A stretch of DNA of 64,000 nt, taken from contig NW_019091371.1 in assembly GCF_001949145.1 (NCBI RefSeq), positions 2,502,521 through 2,566,520 on the forward strand. Reading direction: 5' to 3'. Below are positions 46,679-57,584 of the stretch, one piece after another. Made by a program: the position numbers and the translations under genes. Position 1 is the first letter of the stretch. Every line of letters starts with the position of its first letter. This DNA comes from Acanthaster planci. Its lineage: Eukaryota > Echinodermata > Asteroidea > Valvatida > Acanthasteridae. Under the pieces are notes generated by a model. That model was given only the letters and a program-made list of their open reading frames with translations, made no database searches and was not told where the DNA came from.

Positions 46679-47419
46679 GTCAGATTATTACATAAATGAG
46701 ATCTAAATTAAAGGCTTCATCCGATGTAGGCTTTTTAACTTCTTAAGAGCCGTTGCGCTTCAGTTAACCTAATTTTTCACTTTTCTTTGCTATCTTAAGG
46801 TATTTTGGTGCCCTTTTGGTTTTTATTGCTGATGCATATTTTCATATTTATGGGGAAAACAATGGTGTCATTTCAGGGACAAACCCTAAAAGTTGCATTG
46901 ATTACTTTGTGCTGTTATAATTTGTTTCTTTGGTGGTTCACCATTACATGAGTGTATAAAGCAACAGGCAACCCTCTCTCTTAAATCTTTTAAGTGAGCT
47001 AATTTTGAGTTCACAATTGGAACAGAAATTAAGTCAGCGCCGTCTTGCCTGGTTCGACACATCAATGGCGCTCTGTACTGTATGGAAAAACACAAGTAAT
47101 TGCAATTGTGTTAAAAAAACCTCATTTTCAACACAAGTAAGCCCCAAATAATGTCTTCACCCATCAAAAAAGCGTGAAGTTGCACAGAAGGTGTGTCAGA
47201 GAAACTTCATCGCCTGAGTGCGCTATGTTAAGGAAATTAAAATGTAGGCCTATCTCTCTATTTGAGAGGGGAAGGAATACACAACTAGCCTTGTTCCTTT
47301 TTTTTCCTTTAAGTGGGGGTTTGGACATTAGGACCCCTTTTGCAGTTGCCTCAATTTGCATAATTGACGGAAGTTGCTTGTATTTGATATCGTGGGTGCA
47401 TTGTCTTTGTTTTCTGCAG

Positions 47420-47517
47420 GTTCTTCAAAGGTGTCAGCTGAGGTGGCTAGGATATCCACTGCAGATTTCTATTCTGAGGGAGGTCCAAGGCCACCCCAGG
47501 GTGGAGGTCCACGGTAG
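47420..47517 (+). CDS. Unit A terminal exon (tail)
   Basis: Acceptor TTTGTTTTCTGCAG (ends 47419). Phase 1 entry, 31 full codons to TAG at 47515-47517: SSKVSAEVARISTADFYSEG then a Pro/Gly-rich end. Homologous to the unit B tail at 62109 (GISTRDLDSEVDPP...), with the shared pattern ISTxDxxSExxPP. Spliced 40086-45881-46514-47420 would give 136 residues in one frame (64+84+165+98 bases). AATAAA at 47754-47759 could serve as poly(A) signal, but lies inside the TTAA element. Confidence 0.6.
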
Positions 47518-47681
47518 GGATCCCAACAACCGATAGGTAGGAATTCAGCGAGCATGGACTGATGCTCAGACATGATCAAAAGATATTACTGATTATATAC
47601 AGAAGTATTCCAAACAGCGTCCTGTTTTGTTACCCAAGACACTGAACTACTTTGAGAAGTTATTTGGAACAGAAATGTTAA

Positions 47682-48854
47682 TTAAAGAGCAACCCCAACA
47701 GTGGTGGGAAAAATATGAGGAATACGTTATAATATACTCACATGTTACTAAGTAATAAAGTATATATGTAAAGTGGCACACTGGCTTCTGAATAAATAGT
47801 AATAATGCGACAAACATATGGACCAATTCTGCTGGTTTTTCAAACCTTCCACGTTTGTACCGTTAGTGGCGCCACGCAGAAACGCTTTTTTTGATCACGT
47901 ACCACAGTGGAAGCAAAAAAGTCATGACACCGCAGGACCTGGTTTCGTGGATATGTTTTCGTAGAAAGGCCTGCACGCCTGAGCTGCCAGCCTAGTCTGA
48001 CACCTTTTTCGGAATAAAATAACAACATAAAAAGCATTGAAAACTTATGATCTTCATTCTGAACTTAGAAACCCGTATTTATCAAATGATCTTGGTCTCC
48101 TTCACCGCCTCATTCATCACCGGTGGCCCAATCGTCAGCCCGATCGGGATCCCGTTGGCGCTCCGGTGGCCCGATGGGTTCTAAGCGGTAAGGCTCTGCA
48201 CCTCAGACTTCGGACAGTGTGCTTGTATACATGCAACTGTAACTACACGTGTTGCCCTACTATACGTGTAATTCTGTGCATAGACATGACCGCGCCGGCT
48301 CTGTGCGTACTTGCACCAGCCGGAGAACCGTTTCCACTGTGCTACGTCGACAAAATATTGGAAATGCCGTATTCATGATATGTAACTAAAGCGATAACAA
48401 CACGCTCCTTTCACAAAAGCTAGCCATGGGCCCAGACGTATAAGTAAATCTAGCAATGCCCTTCATCAGCTTATAAGTTATAGAGATCATTGAGTCCACT
48501 AGCGGCCATTTTACCGAGCCAAATACAAAGCCTGCTCGGCAGTGCCCACCTTTGTTCTCCCTGGCGTCAAGAGGCAGGCCTACAATGGCAAGCGAGCCAA
48601 CCTGCACATTTGTCTTCGGCTAGGTAAATGGCCGCTGGTTGTTCTTCAATATCATTAAAAGGCATTGCAAGTCCATTTTTCATATACGTCCGCGACCATG
48701 GCGCTCGGCAGAAACGGGTCTAAAAAGTGAGTTTTTAAAACCTAATTTATTGCTGAACCTGGGTTTATGTGGCATAAATGCCTATAATAGGGTCCAAGTA
48801 AACATACTACGGCCAGATTTCCTATTTTCCTCCACCGTTGGGGTTGCTCTTTAA
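47682..48854. mobile_element. TTAA-bounded TIR element, 1.17 kb
   Basis: Left end TTAAAGAGCAACCCCAACAG then TGGTGGG; right end is its inverse (CCTCCACCGTTGGGGTTGCT then CTTTAA). TTAA at both ends, and extra TTAA outside each. Shares the outer TTAAAGAGCAAC with the element at 34580. No transposase frame inside, so a piggyBac-type nonautonomous element. It sits 165 bp after the unit A stop codon and may supply its poly(A) signal. Confidence 0.8.
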
Positions 48855-49720
48855 TTAAGGAGCGTTTTTTTTCAGAGGTAGATCCTTTGCTCAGTTTCAC
48901 AAACGTTCGCCAGTTCCGCAAAATAATAGTGCCATTTGTAAAGGCAAGGCATGTTTTTCCGACACGGACGATTGCGTGCGTGTGATGCAACAATTTGCGT
49001 GGGGTTGGAGGTATGAAAACTCTATTTCCGAAACTAGGCAAAAATCGTCCAGCTACTTGGCATCTAAAAGATACGAATTTGAAAGGAGTACACGCATATC
49101 GTATTTTGTATGGCTGGATTACAAATAATTACGATTACAAAAAGGTCATTGGTTTGATAAATATCACCGCAATGATCGCTTCAAAGAGCCACAAACGTGT
49201 AACACCACGCAAAACGTGCACACGCAGCTAGTCGCGAAAGGTGAAAAAGCCGTTGCCGTACTTCGTGATTTGCTGTGGTTGTTCCGTAAGTGAAATTATA
49301 TTTCCGTAATGCATAAGTGAACTATCTGACCGAAATGCAAACAAAGTCCTCTACGATTCCATCTTTCTGAAAACAAAGTTCATTTACTCAACTGTTCGAA
49401 ACCGGGCAAATTGCGACACCGAGCAATCGAACTTTGATGCTAGATCAACGTTGCTAAGTCATGCTTGTTAAATTGCGTCAGAATTCGGCGTCTGGGATAT
49501 GTTCTCGCATTCAGTCGAATGCAGCTCCGCGATTGTAACGCAATGTAACGATGCATACGGCGCTCGTGTGTCAGGTCATCGCTTGCGTGCTAGACGCAAA
49601 ACAAGTCATCGCTTGCGTGGTAGACGTGAAACAAGTCGAATTTACAACACTCTTCCAACAAGGAGCTCTTTAAAAAAAATTGCAGTGCGCGCTCCATATT
49701 CTAAATAAGCAGTACATTGA
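48855..49720. other. No gene seen
   Basis: No supportable exon. Short direct repeat TCATCGCTTGCGTG...AGACG at about 49576 and 49607. Confidence 0.4.
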
Positions 49721-49880
49721 CAAGAATGTAATATAAATACGTGCTCTGGAATATGTGATTGCCGAACAGCAAGGTACTCAGTTACCAAAAGCTCGGCAAT
49801 CACATATTCCAGAGCACTGATTTTTATATTACATTCTTGTGTCACTATTCTAATCCCAGTGCTACGCAGCCCTTCCATAT
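49721..49880 (+). repeat. Foldback repeat, copy 2, with inverted loop
   Basis: Arms 49721-49765 and 49793-49839 pair almost perfectly (CAAGAATGTAATATAAATAC.. and its inverse; GCTCTGGAATATGTGATTGC). Right flank AGTGCTACGCAGCCCTTC as in copy 1 at 38.0 kb. The loop carries AAGGTACTCAGTTACC, the exact reverse complement of the loop in copy 1. Confidence 0.85.
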
Positions 49881-51137
49881 TTCTACGTACACAGGACTCG
49901 TTTGCCGACATGGGCACGTATCCATTGTGGGCGGAAGTAACCTAAAAGTGCCTGGAAGTGATATAACCACGTGCATTTAAACATGTTTTGCAGTGACCAG
50001 AATGTGCTTCTGTGACTTGTTTCCTACGTATCAAACGCAAGCCTACTCAGCAATACGAACACCGCGCACACGTGTGCGCCTGGCATAGTGATTTTTCCAT
50101 GGTGACAATGACGGTCGTTGCTTCAGGTCATGCGACGAGTACGCACGCTAGGTTATATAATTATAGAACTCCATGAATCTTCCCCACCAGCAACCCTTTA
50201 ACATTACGTACATGTACAGTAAACGGTTGTCACCCTCGAGCATTTCCTTTTTACATCCCAGCGTAGGAAATATTCATTTTTGCTTTATGTAAACCGGCAG
50301 GAAGGAAGTTTAACTGTATGCAGTGTTTGCCCGAGCGAGCGTGCAGTGTGTGTTGTCCATATGATTTTGTGACATCACTTTACGGGCAACAAACAGTAAC
50401 CAATTCAACAGTCACATCACGTGCCTCCACTTCAAATTAGACTCCACTTCGTCTCCAGTCGCAAGTGCGTCATTTAAAAAAAAAAAAATCCCAGGCTGTG
50501 GTGTAATAGGGAAACGCGTTGCGCTCCGCTGCTCGCATAACTTCTTATAAAGCTGTGCTCATTTTTCACTAGTTGGTAAGTCTGACTTGACGGGTTAGCC
50601 AATCAGCCCCCCGTCAATGATATGCAGTTATTCATAATTGCGTATTGTGTACGTAATGTGTATTGCATAATGTGTACGGAATTTCAACCAATCAAAGTAA
50701 CCAGACTTGTAGTCTCGTTCATTCTCATAGAGGTGTGAACGATGTAAGTGTACAAATGGCTGGTAGATTCGTCAAGACGGTATTTCTGAACTCACAGTAA
50801 AAAGTGGATACAAAAAGGCGCGAAGCAAGTAACGACGCGCAGCCTCCATATCCAAAGCATAAAAACAAGACAACTTCACGAAAGATTCCCATTTAAGTCA
50901 AGTATACTTGCGTGCACATCTAATGGACATTTTATGCGTCTGTAGATGCCCTTCTTTTAGTTTATTCGAAACGACATTTTGCCAGAAAGATGATTTTACT
51001 GCCTGGTGTTCACTCCCTCAACCATCTTTCAACCAAGTTTGCATTTCAGTAAAAGTTTCTTCAGTTTCTTTTTGGACGATTACAAGTAAAATATCTAAGA
51101 AATACTCTTGACTTTCCGGACTTTCTTATTTCAACAG
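49881..51137. other. Intron or intergenic sequence before the second transposase exon
   Basis: No supportable exon. The last 30 bases (TTTCCGGACTTTCTTATTTC then AACAG) form a clear acceptor for the exon at 51138. Confidence 0.45.
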
Positions 51138-51994
51138 CTGATCGGGTGGACCTGTCTGCAGAGCCCAAGACATTAAAATGGAATGCTAGCAACGGGAAAC
51201 AGATCAGTTTGAAACGTTTAATTAGTCCAGAGCGCTTCATGTATTTTACTTCTTTTACTGAGAAGGAGTTTCATTTTCTTGTAGAGAAGTTTGAAGCTTG
51301 TGAAATATTTCAGGAATGGGAAGCAGGTAAAACGGAGTCACGTTTTTCGTTTCAAGATCATTTGTTGATAGGGTTAATTAAAGTAAAACATAATTCTGAC
51401 TTTGAATTCTTGGCCAATTGGTTTGAAATAGACGAGCAAGACTGCAAACAAATATTTCATAACTGGCTCCAATTTATGTCCAAAGTTCCAAAATACGTTG
51501 AATGGTCAAGCAGAGATTCTGTTTCTGGACGCATACCTGAGAGGTTTAGGAAAAAGTTCCCGAATACATTTGCTGTAGTGAACGAAATAAATATAACTAC
51601 TGGCTGTAACAGAAAGTCAAATTCATCGAAGGCGTTATTGTGTGTAGATCCTAGTGGATCAGTTCTTTATGCTTCGGATGTATATACCGGATCGTTGTCA
51701 GCTAAACACAGTAGTGACAAAACTGATTTACTGACAGTGTTAAAGAAAAACCTAAAACGTGGAAAACTGAAAAAGGGTGATATAATCGTTATGAACAGAT
51801 CTTTGAAGATTAGAAATAGTGTACTTCAGCTTGGCTTAAAAGTAAGAGAGAATATGGCTTGTAGAGAAGAGGCTAAGAGGGGAATTCGTGAATTTAAAAT
51901 ATTGACAGAAACAGGTGGTTTGTACGTAAAAGAGATATGGAATGCTTGCTACTTTTTGTTATTTTTAAGAACCAAAATGAAGCACTTTGTATAA
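51138..51994 (+). CDS. Inactive Harbinger/PIF-type transposase-derived terminal exon, copy 2
   Basis: About 284 codons from the acceptor at 51137, entered in phase 1, to TAA at 51992-51994. Paralogous to 1184-2076: both begin with an SAEP segment, then RFMYFTSFTEKEFHFLVEKF (HTH region), VEWSSRDSV, KALLCVDP, YASDVY, KNLKRGKLKKGDIIVMNRSL, QLGLKVRENMA and RGIREFKIL. The first catalytic Asp is Asn (VVNEINI, 51581), the second is Asn (VMNRSL, 51794), while Glu is kept (51866). The same two spacer segments are missing as in copy 1. No Met precedes the domain. Poly(A) signal AATAAA at 52134. It lies between units A and B, and the phase fits both 46678 and 40149 as upstream donors. Likely role would be DNA or protein binding, not cleavage. 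Confidence 0.75.
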
Positions 51995-52133
51995 AAAAGG
52001 CATTGGGCGTCACTGAAGTTGGTATAGGTTTGAAGTTTTCAGACTCTCAGAGAGATATCTTTAGGTCTGTCTTACCTTTAGGCGTTTTCACTTTTTAGGA
52101 GTCAACGGTAGAAATTGTAAAATGTTGGTACGA

Positions 52134-52139
52134 AATAAA
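52134..52139 (+). terminator. Poly(A) signal AATAAA
   Basis: 140 bases after the stop of the second transposase exon, followed by T/G-rich sequence (TTTTTATCGTGTGTCTTTAG). Confidence 0.55.
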
Positions 52140-54886
52140 TGTAGCTTTGCATGATTTTTATCGTGTGTCTTTAGTTTGCATTGACTTGTCCAATTGAAGA
52201 ACTTTAAGTTGAATGGTACTATTGCTGGACGGAATCTTATCAAAGAAAATCTACACCAGACGTAAGTAGCTTTGCATGAACATTCCAGAGAATATCACGT
52301 TGTTAAAGTGGTACTGAAAAAGAAAACCTTCTTTCCTCAATTATAACCTTAATACGGGACAAGACCATCTTTCAAACTTAACACGGAAAAATGCTCACTT
52401 TCCCGTTTATGGTTGACAAACTACCCCAAACATGGGATTCTGCGAGTCCCTTTTTCGCCGGTTTAAGAAACGCTTAGAAATGTATTGATGATACGCTGGT
52501 GACGCCAAAACGTCATGGTGATACACGGTAAAAAGCGTGTGTATTTCACACAAGTTTCGTTGTAGAGGCTATCTCAAAATGTAATGTTTTTGCGCGGTTC
52601 CTGTATACTATGTTGATGTTTCCATCCATCACGTTCAAATGCATGATTTGTTGTGCTTTTGTCATAAGACAAAACATACCCCGGTCTTGCGCTGTTGGTA
52701 GTTTCGGACAGGAATCTCGTAGACTTGTTCTTGACGTTTCAGTGCAAAGCTGTGTTGAATCGATTGTTCCCAGACAGTGCATTTTTAAGGGTAGATTTTA
52801 AATCTTCCAGGTTGTTGCAAATGAAAAATACTGTGGCGAGGACTTTCAAGGACTGCTTCGAAAATATCCAATGTCTGCAAAGCACCCCGAACTGAGAAAA
52901 GCGACGCATAAACCTCGCCGACTGCTTGTGTTGTTTCATTTGCCAGTACGATGTACGGTGCTGTGCTGTTGGATCACCGCCATGCAGGTTTGTCGTTGGG
53001 ATCACCACAGCCCCGCCGCGTAACACTGCCTGGTTGCTTGCCGTCGTCCTCATTCATCGACGAGTAATTGGTTACTTTCACAGCAATTGAAGCTACTCAC
53101 TTTCACGAGAAGAATCCTATATGTGTTTATCTCTTTCCCTTCGACACATTGTGGGCATGGCAATAAACAAGCCCGCACGCTATAGGCCTACTTAAACTGC
53201 ACATGGAAACATGGTACATGTAGCCCACGATTCAGTCCAAGATTCCGGTCTTGATACTGAATCCTACGCTGATCGCCTTATTATATGAAAAGTCTGTTCC
53301 CTCATTGCAAGTAAACTCTTCAATGTCTTGTACTCCAAATCTCACAATTATTTTGACCATATAAGAGTAAGATTTTAGGTTTATACATCTTAGATATTAA
53401 TGTGTAATATTTTACATTTTCTACACGTCATCAAAACTCATTTAAGGCATTCTGGGGCGGGGCCACATCGACACCAGCTTACACGTAGCTTTGTGTGTGC
53501 TTCATGCATGCCTGCTGTGCCTTTCTCCCCATGACGTCATCAACTCAACGTATTAAATTTGACTTCACGTTTTTCCGAAATCGGCCCAGTTAGTTTTGAA
53601 ATGAAATCGCCTCTTATTTCTCTCACGTTTATTTTCAGGAAATAAATTCACTGTATACTTGTTTCTCTGTGGCCAATCTACCTCCCACACCCTAGATGTC
53701 GAAGTAGTTGAAGCCTTTTTAATACCACTTTATTAAGGAGCTTGGCGTTTATTAAACTTCTTGCTCTGTTTTTAAACCATTTAGAAAACAATGTCAAATG
53801 CTATTTTGTTCAGTACTTTTGATGGAACTGCACAGAAGATATGTGATTATGAGAAGTGTAAACTGTCAGATATGCAGTGAGGACATTTGTGATTTTTTTT
53901 TTCGATTAGCCAATGTTTGCTATTGACGCGTAGCAGATCATCTGATAGAACCATTTAGGTTACATGTATTTGCAAAATATATGAAAGGTTTCTACCTTGA
54001 CGTTTCTGGCTGAGCACGACCCACGGCATGAAATACGTCTGCACGGTTTTGAAAGTCCACTATTTTGGTATTAGTGATTAATGAATAACAATTAATTTTA
54101 CCTGAGTTTTATGTATCACGTGCAGAATATCGTTGGAAAGTCTACTTTTTAAATAAATCAAAGAACGAAATTCTGTATATGTTCTGTTGATATTGATCCT
54201 CATCGACGTTACCTGGAATATTTGTATAGGGCTCAGTTTTGTTTCTTATCATTAACACCAAACATCTGTATTACAGGAATAATGTAGATGATAGCCCTTG
54301 TTGAAAATCGTCAGAATATGTAACCATTAAAAAGAATATAATTAGTAGAACAGAGTTTTTTAGTTATCAAGCTCAATTTAAATTAAATGTAACGCTACAC
54401 TTGGGCATTTTGATGAAAACTGTCAATCATGTTAAACTTTTTTAACAACAATCCTTAACAAAATGTGCTCTCCAAGATGCACGTGCCTGAATAATTTCTG
54501 GAAAAGTGGCTTTTCTGAAGATATTAGACAAAATGGCGCAAAGGACCCTTGTGCAGGTAGGCCTACAGTATACCACCTGCGACTGTTGTATGCAATTTGT
54601 TCGTAGGAGTTAAGTACGTACACCGTATGGCGCTGGACTACGCATGCGTTTTAACAGGTCGAAAAGTTATTTGGAGCCCATTAAATTTACGAGCACCTAT
54701 ACACAATAGCGGCTCTTAGCTAAAAGCAACACCATATTTAACCTGTTGAGGTTAAACAATTACTGCATTTATGGACACTTTTTATTGATTTGATTTATCT
54801 CAAATAAAAAAAAATATCAGAGAGAAAGTATTATCAAATTATTTTTCACATTCGATGTTTCTTTGGCTACAATCCGGTTGTAAGTG
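52140..54886. other. No gene seen
   Basis: No supportable exon on either strand. A minus-strand open stretch of about 100 codons at 52739-53053 has no motif. A CRE-like TGACGTCATCA lies at 53533. Confidence 0.4.
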
Positions 54887-54895
54887 TGACGTCAC
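54887..54895 (+). promoter_or_regulatory. CRE, unit B promoter
   Basis: TGACGTCAC, about 125 bp before the first ATG of unit B (55013), matching the position of TGACGTCACGTGAC in unit A. The downstream block also shares GCAGATTGTATAAA/GCAGATTGAATAAA, a possible weak TATA-like region at 54989-55002. Confidence 0.45.
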
Positions 54896-55012
54896 TTCAG
54901 TTTAATCCACGCCCACCGCGCATGTACTGCGCGCCCGCCTTTGTGACGCAGTCACTTAATACGAACCGGATATTCACTTCTGCACAGCTGGCAGATTGTA
55001 TAAACTCGTTTG

Positions 55013-55673
55013 ATGAACAAAATGAACTTACGAAGAAACAAGATGACNNNNNNNNNNNNNNNNNNNNNNNNNNNNNNNNNNNNNNNNNNNNNNNNNNNNN
55101 NNNNNNNNNNNNNNNNNNNNNNNNNNNNNNNNNNNNNNNNNNNNNNNNNNNNNNNNNNNNNNNNNNNNNNNNNNNNNNNNNNNNNNNNNNNNNNNNNNNN
55201 NNNNNNNNNNNNNNNNNNNNNNNNNNNNNNNNNNNNNNNNNNNNNNNNNNNNNNNNNNNNNNNNNNNNNNNNNNNNNNNNNNNNNNNNNNNNNNNNNNNN
55301 NNNNNNNNNNNNNNNNNNNNNNNNNNNNNNNNNNNNNNNNNNNNNNNNNNNNNNNNNNNNNNNNNNNNNNNNNNNNNNNNNNNNNNNNNNNNNNNNNNNN
55401 NNNNNNNNNNNNNNNNNNNNNNNNNNNNNNNNNNNNNNNNNNNNNNNNNNNNNNNNNNNNNNNNNNNNNNNNNNNNNNNNNNNNNNNNNNNNNNNNNNNN
55501 NNNNNNNNNNNNNNNNNNNNNNNNNNNNNNNNNNNNNNNNNNNNNNNNNNNNNNNNNNNNNNNNNNNNNNNNNNNNNNNNNNNNNNNNNNNNNNNNNNNN
55601 NNNNNCGGTATTTTAAATGTTACGAGATCACAAAAAGGTGTCAGTTCATCGCCCATGCGAAAGAGGCTCGAAG
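55013..55673 (+). CDS. Unit B exon 1 (interrupted by an assembly gap)
   Basis: ATG at 55013 reads MNKMNLRRNKMT before the gap at 55048. After the gap the phase-1 frame reads ILNVTRSQKGVSSSPMRKRL then E and donor G/GTAGGTG at 55674. The two visible parts correspond to LRRN and DVTSSQAVGGS of unit A, which are only 5 residues apart there, so the gap may contain an inserted repeat or a mis-sized stretch, and the two parts may even be separate exons. The basic end (MRKRLE) resembles the 40086 exon. Confidence 0.45.
55048..55605. other. Assembly gap (558 N)
   Basis: Run of N inside unit B exon 1 region. Confidence 0.99.
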
Positions 55674-57417
55674 GTAGGTGAATATTGTTAAAGTCATGCA
55701 GCACGCTGAAATAGACATCTTTCTCAAGTGAATAATGCAGTAAGCTCAGTAAAACTAAAATGAATGATACACTCCTGTAAAAATGTCGATAACCCATCAT
55801 GTTTCGATAGTAGGCCTAAACGAGTCCTACTTTATTTCGCTTTGGTTGGCCTGTCGAGTGAGGTCTTTCATATTGCGTCGTATGGGACTTAATATATTTC
55901 TAGATTACAAATTGAAAATGGGCTTTAGATTAGTCCTGTTCTCGACAATTCCTAACTCAGATCACGTTTACCTACAGTATTTTCTACATGTACCTTCAAA
56001 TATTGGTAGGAGATGGTCAAAACTGCACAGTGTATTTCATTTGGCCACATTTATACAAAGTTGTATAACATTTTACCAATTTCTTCTTACCAATTACTTT
56101 GATACCATTCATTTTGTGAGTGTACGAGTAAAGACCATCACCACACCCGACTTTGCGGCGAGACAATATTAAGGATTTTCATATCGTGCTCAACTTGACT
56201 ATGCAAGCGTTTTACCATGTCTTTCGGATTTTTTGTGTACCATTTTTGTATAACCCTGTGAGGCCAATGCGAATATGTAGTATTGAAAATCACAGGCCGT
56301 TTTTGTTTCAAAGTTCAAGCACTGATACACCCATCCAGCGTTCTCAGTCCCATGATGCGTAAAATATTGTTTATGATTAGCTTTGCCGTTGTGGTGTAAT
56401 ATTCCGTTCCGACCAGAAAGCGACCATTCTCCATTGAAAATTGATATCTTTATGTGCTGAATTATGTAATTAGCTCATTAAAAATAAATGAATAATACAA
56501 TCTGGTAGAAATGTCGTTTTATTCTATTGTGTTTAGAAAGTAAAATGGGCCCCATTTGTTCTCCACTTGCCAATCGAGTCCAGTCTTTCATATTGCACCG
56601 TCTGGTACATATTTTAATCCTGTTCTCAACATGCGGAATTGATTGCTTCATCCTTATAATATGCAACATCAGACCTGTGTTGCAAGGAAACTGACTATAA
56701 AATGGCCAAATCAGTAATTATTTCCAAGCCAAACAACTATACGGGATGAACTTAAGTTTTGCAGTTTGTGAAAGCAGAAGGCCAAAGTCACGCAAACTGT
56801 TTAGTGCTGTCGAATCAAAACGGTTAATGATATAAATCCTTAGGTCTTATATCGCAATACGCAGTTAAGATCGGATTTTTGTTGTCCACATTACGGGTAT
56901 CAATGGTGCCAAAGTTACAGCAGTTTTGCAAACAGGACACATTTATTGTTTTTATTGTTTTATATGATAGGGGGCCTAGTTCTTAAGTTAAACTTGCCTG
57001 AATTTTTTATCTCTGTTTATCTCTACTTTGTATGATCGTCAGTATATGAAGGATACCATTAAAAATGCTAGTAGAAACAATGAAATTGCTATTTTCTGGC
57101 ACTACGTCCCCATGGCGGCGATCAAAAACGTGGGGCTTAATATGCAGTTTGGTATGTTTGAAGCGAACTCAGCAATTGGAAGTGCAACGTGCACGATTTA
57201 ACGTGTGTGGCAATAACGGTGAATGTTTCACAGTGCAGAAATTGCCAATATGTATTTGTTTGGCTTCATCACGTAAGGTTCACCATGCTAGAAACCGTTG
57301 GTTTGTGCAACATTGATATTAATGCTTATGTGGAAGCAGCTGATGTACTTGAGCGATATTGGAGGACGTAGTCTGATTATTGCAATATGCAATATGCTGC
57401 TCCGAAAAAAATGACAG
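55674..57417 (+). repeat. Unit B intron with duplicated blocks and an inverted block
   Basis: Contains intron copies related to 45187-45720 (55674-55900 and 56440-56900), the inverted copy of the 43.5 kb block (56033-56432), and a decayed relative of the exon at 58175 (about 57020-57045, CTACTTTGTATGATCGTCAG against CTACTTTGCTTGATGATCGT). The stretch 57065-57185 is open but shares no retained frame with its tandem copy at 58270. Confidence 0.6.
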
Positions 57418-57584
57418 GAAACAGCTGCATTGTAGTCCTGGAGTCCTTATCAATTGGCGAAAGACAGCGTATTGCACAATGGGGGATTCCCCAAACCGTT
57501 TTCTGCGACGCAATGCTTGCAATCACAAAAGTGTTGTCCAAATCTGCAGAAAAATGTACTGGAGAAAAAGTCATACACAAGTAG
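57418..57584 (+). CDS. Candidate exon with duplicated, decayed copy at 60.2 kb
   Basis: After AATGACAG (ends 57417), phase-1 frame of 55 codons: NSCIVVLESLSIGERQRIAQ, then WGIPQTVFCDAMLAITKVLS and a Lys-rich end to TAG at 57582. A homologous block at about 60205-60340 (CAGAGCATTGCACAATGGGA, TTTTCTGAGATGCAATGCTT) has lost the frame. Phase 1 entry agrees with the other exons of unit B, so it may be an alternative terminal exon. No family recognised. Confidence 0.35.

Noticed and set aside
52739-53053. Minus-strand 100-codon frame between the transposase exon and unit B
   Set aside because: No start context, no splice signals and no recognisable motif.
54952-55800. Long minus-strand frame across 55048-55605
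   Set aside because: Also produced by N; the flanking residues do not resemble any protein and the plus strand is the supported strand.
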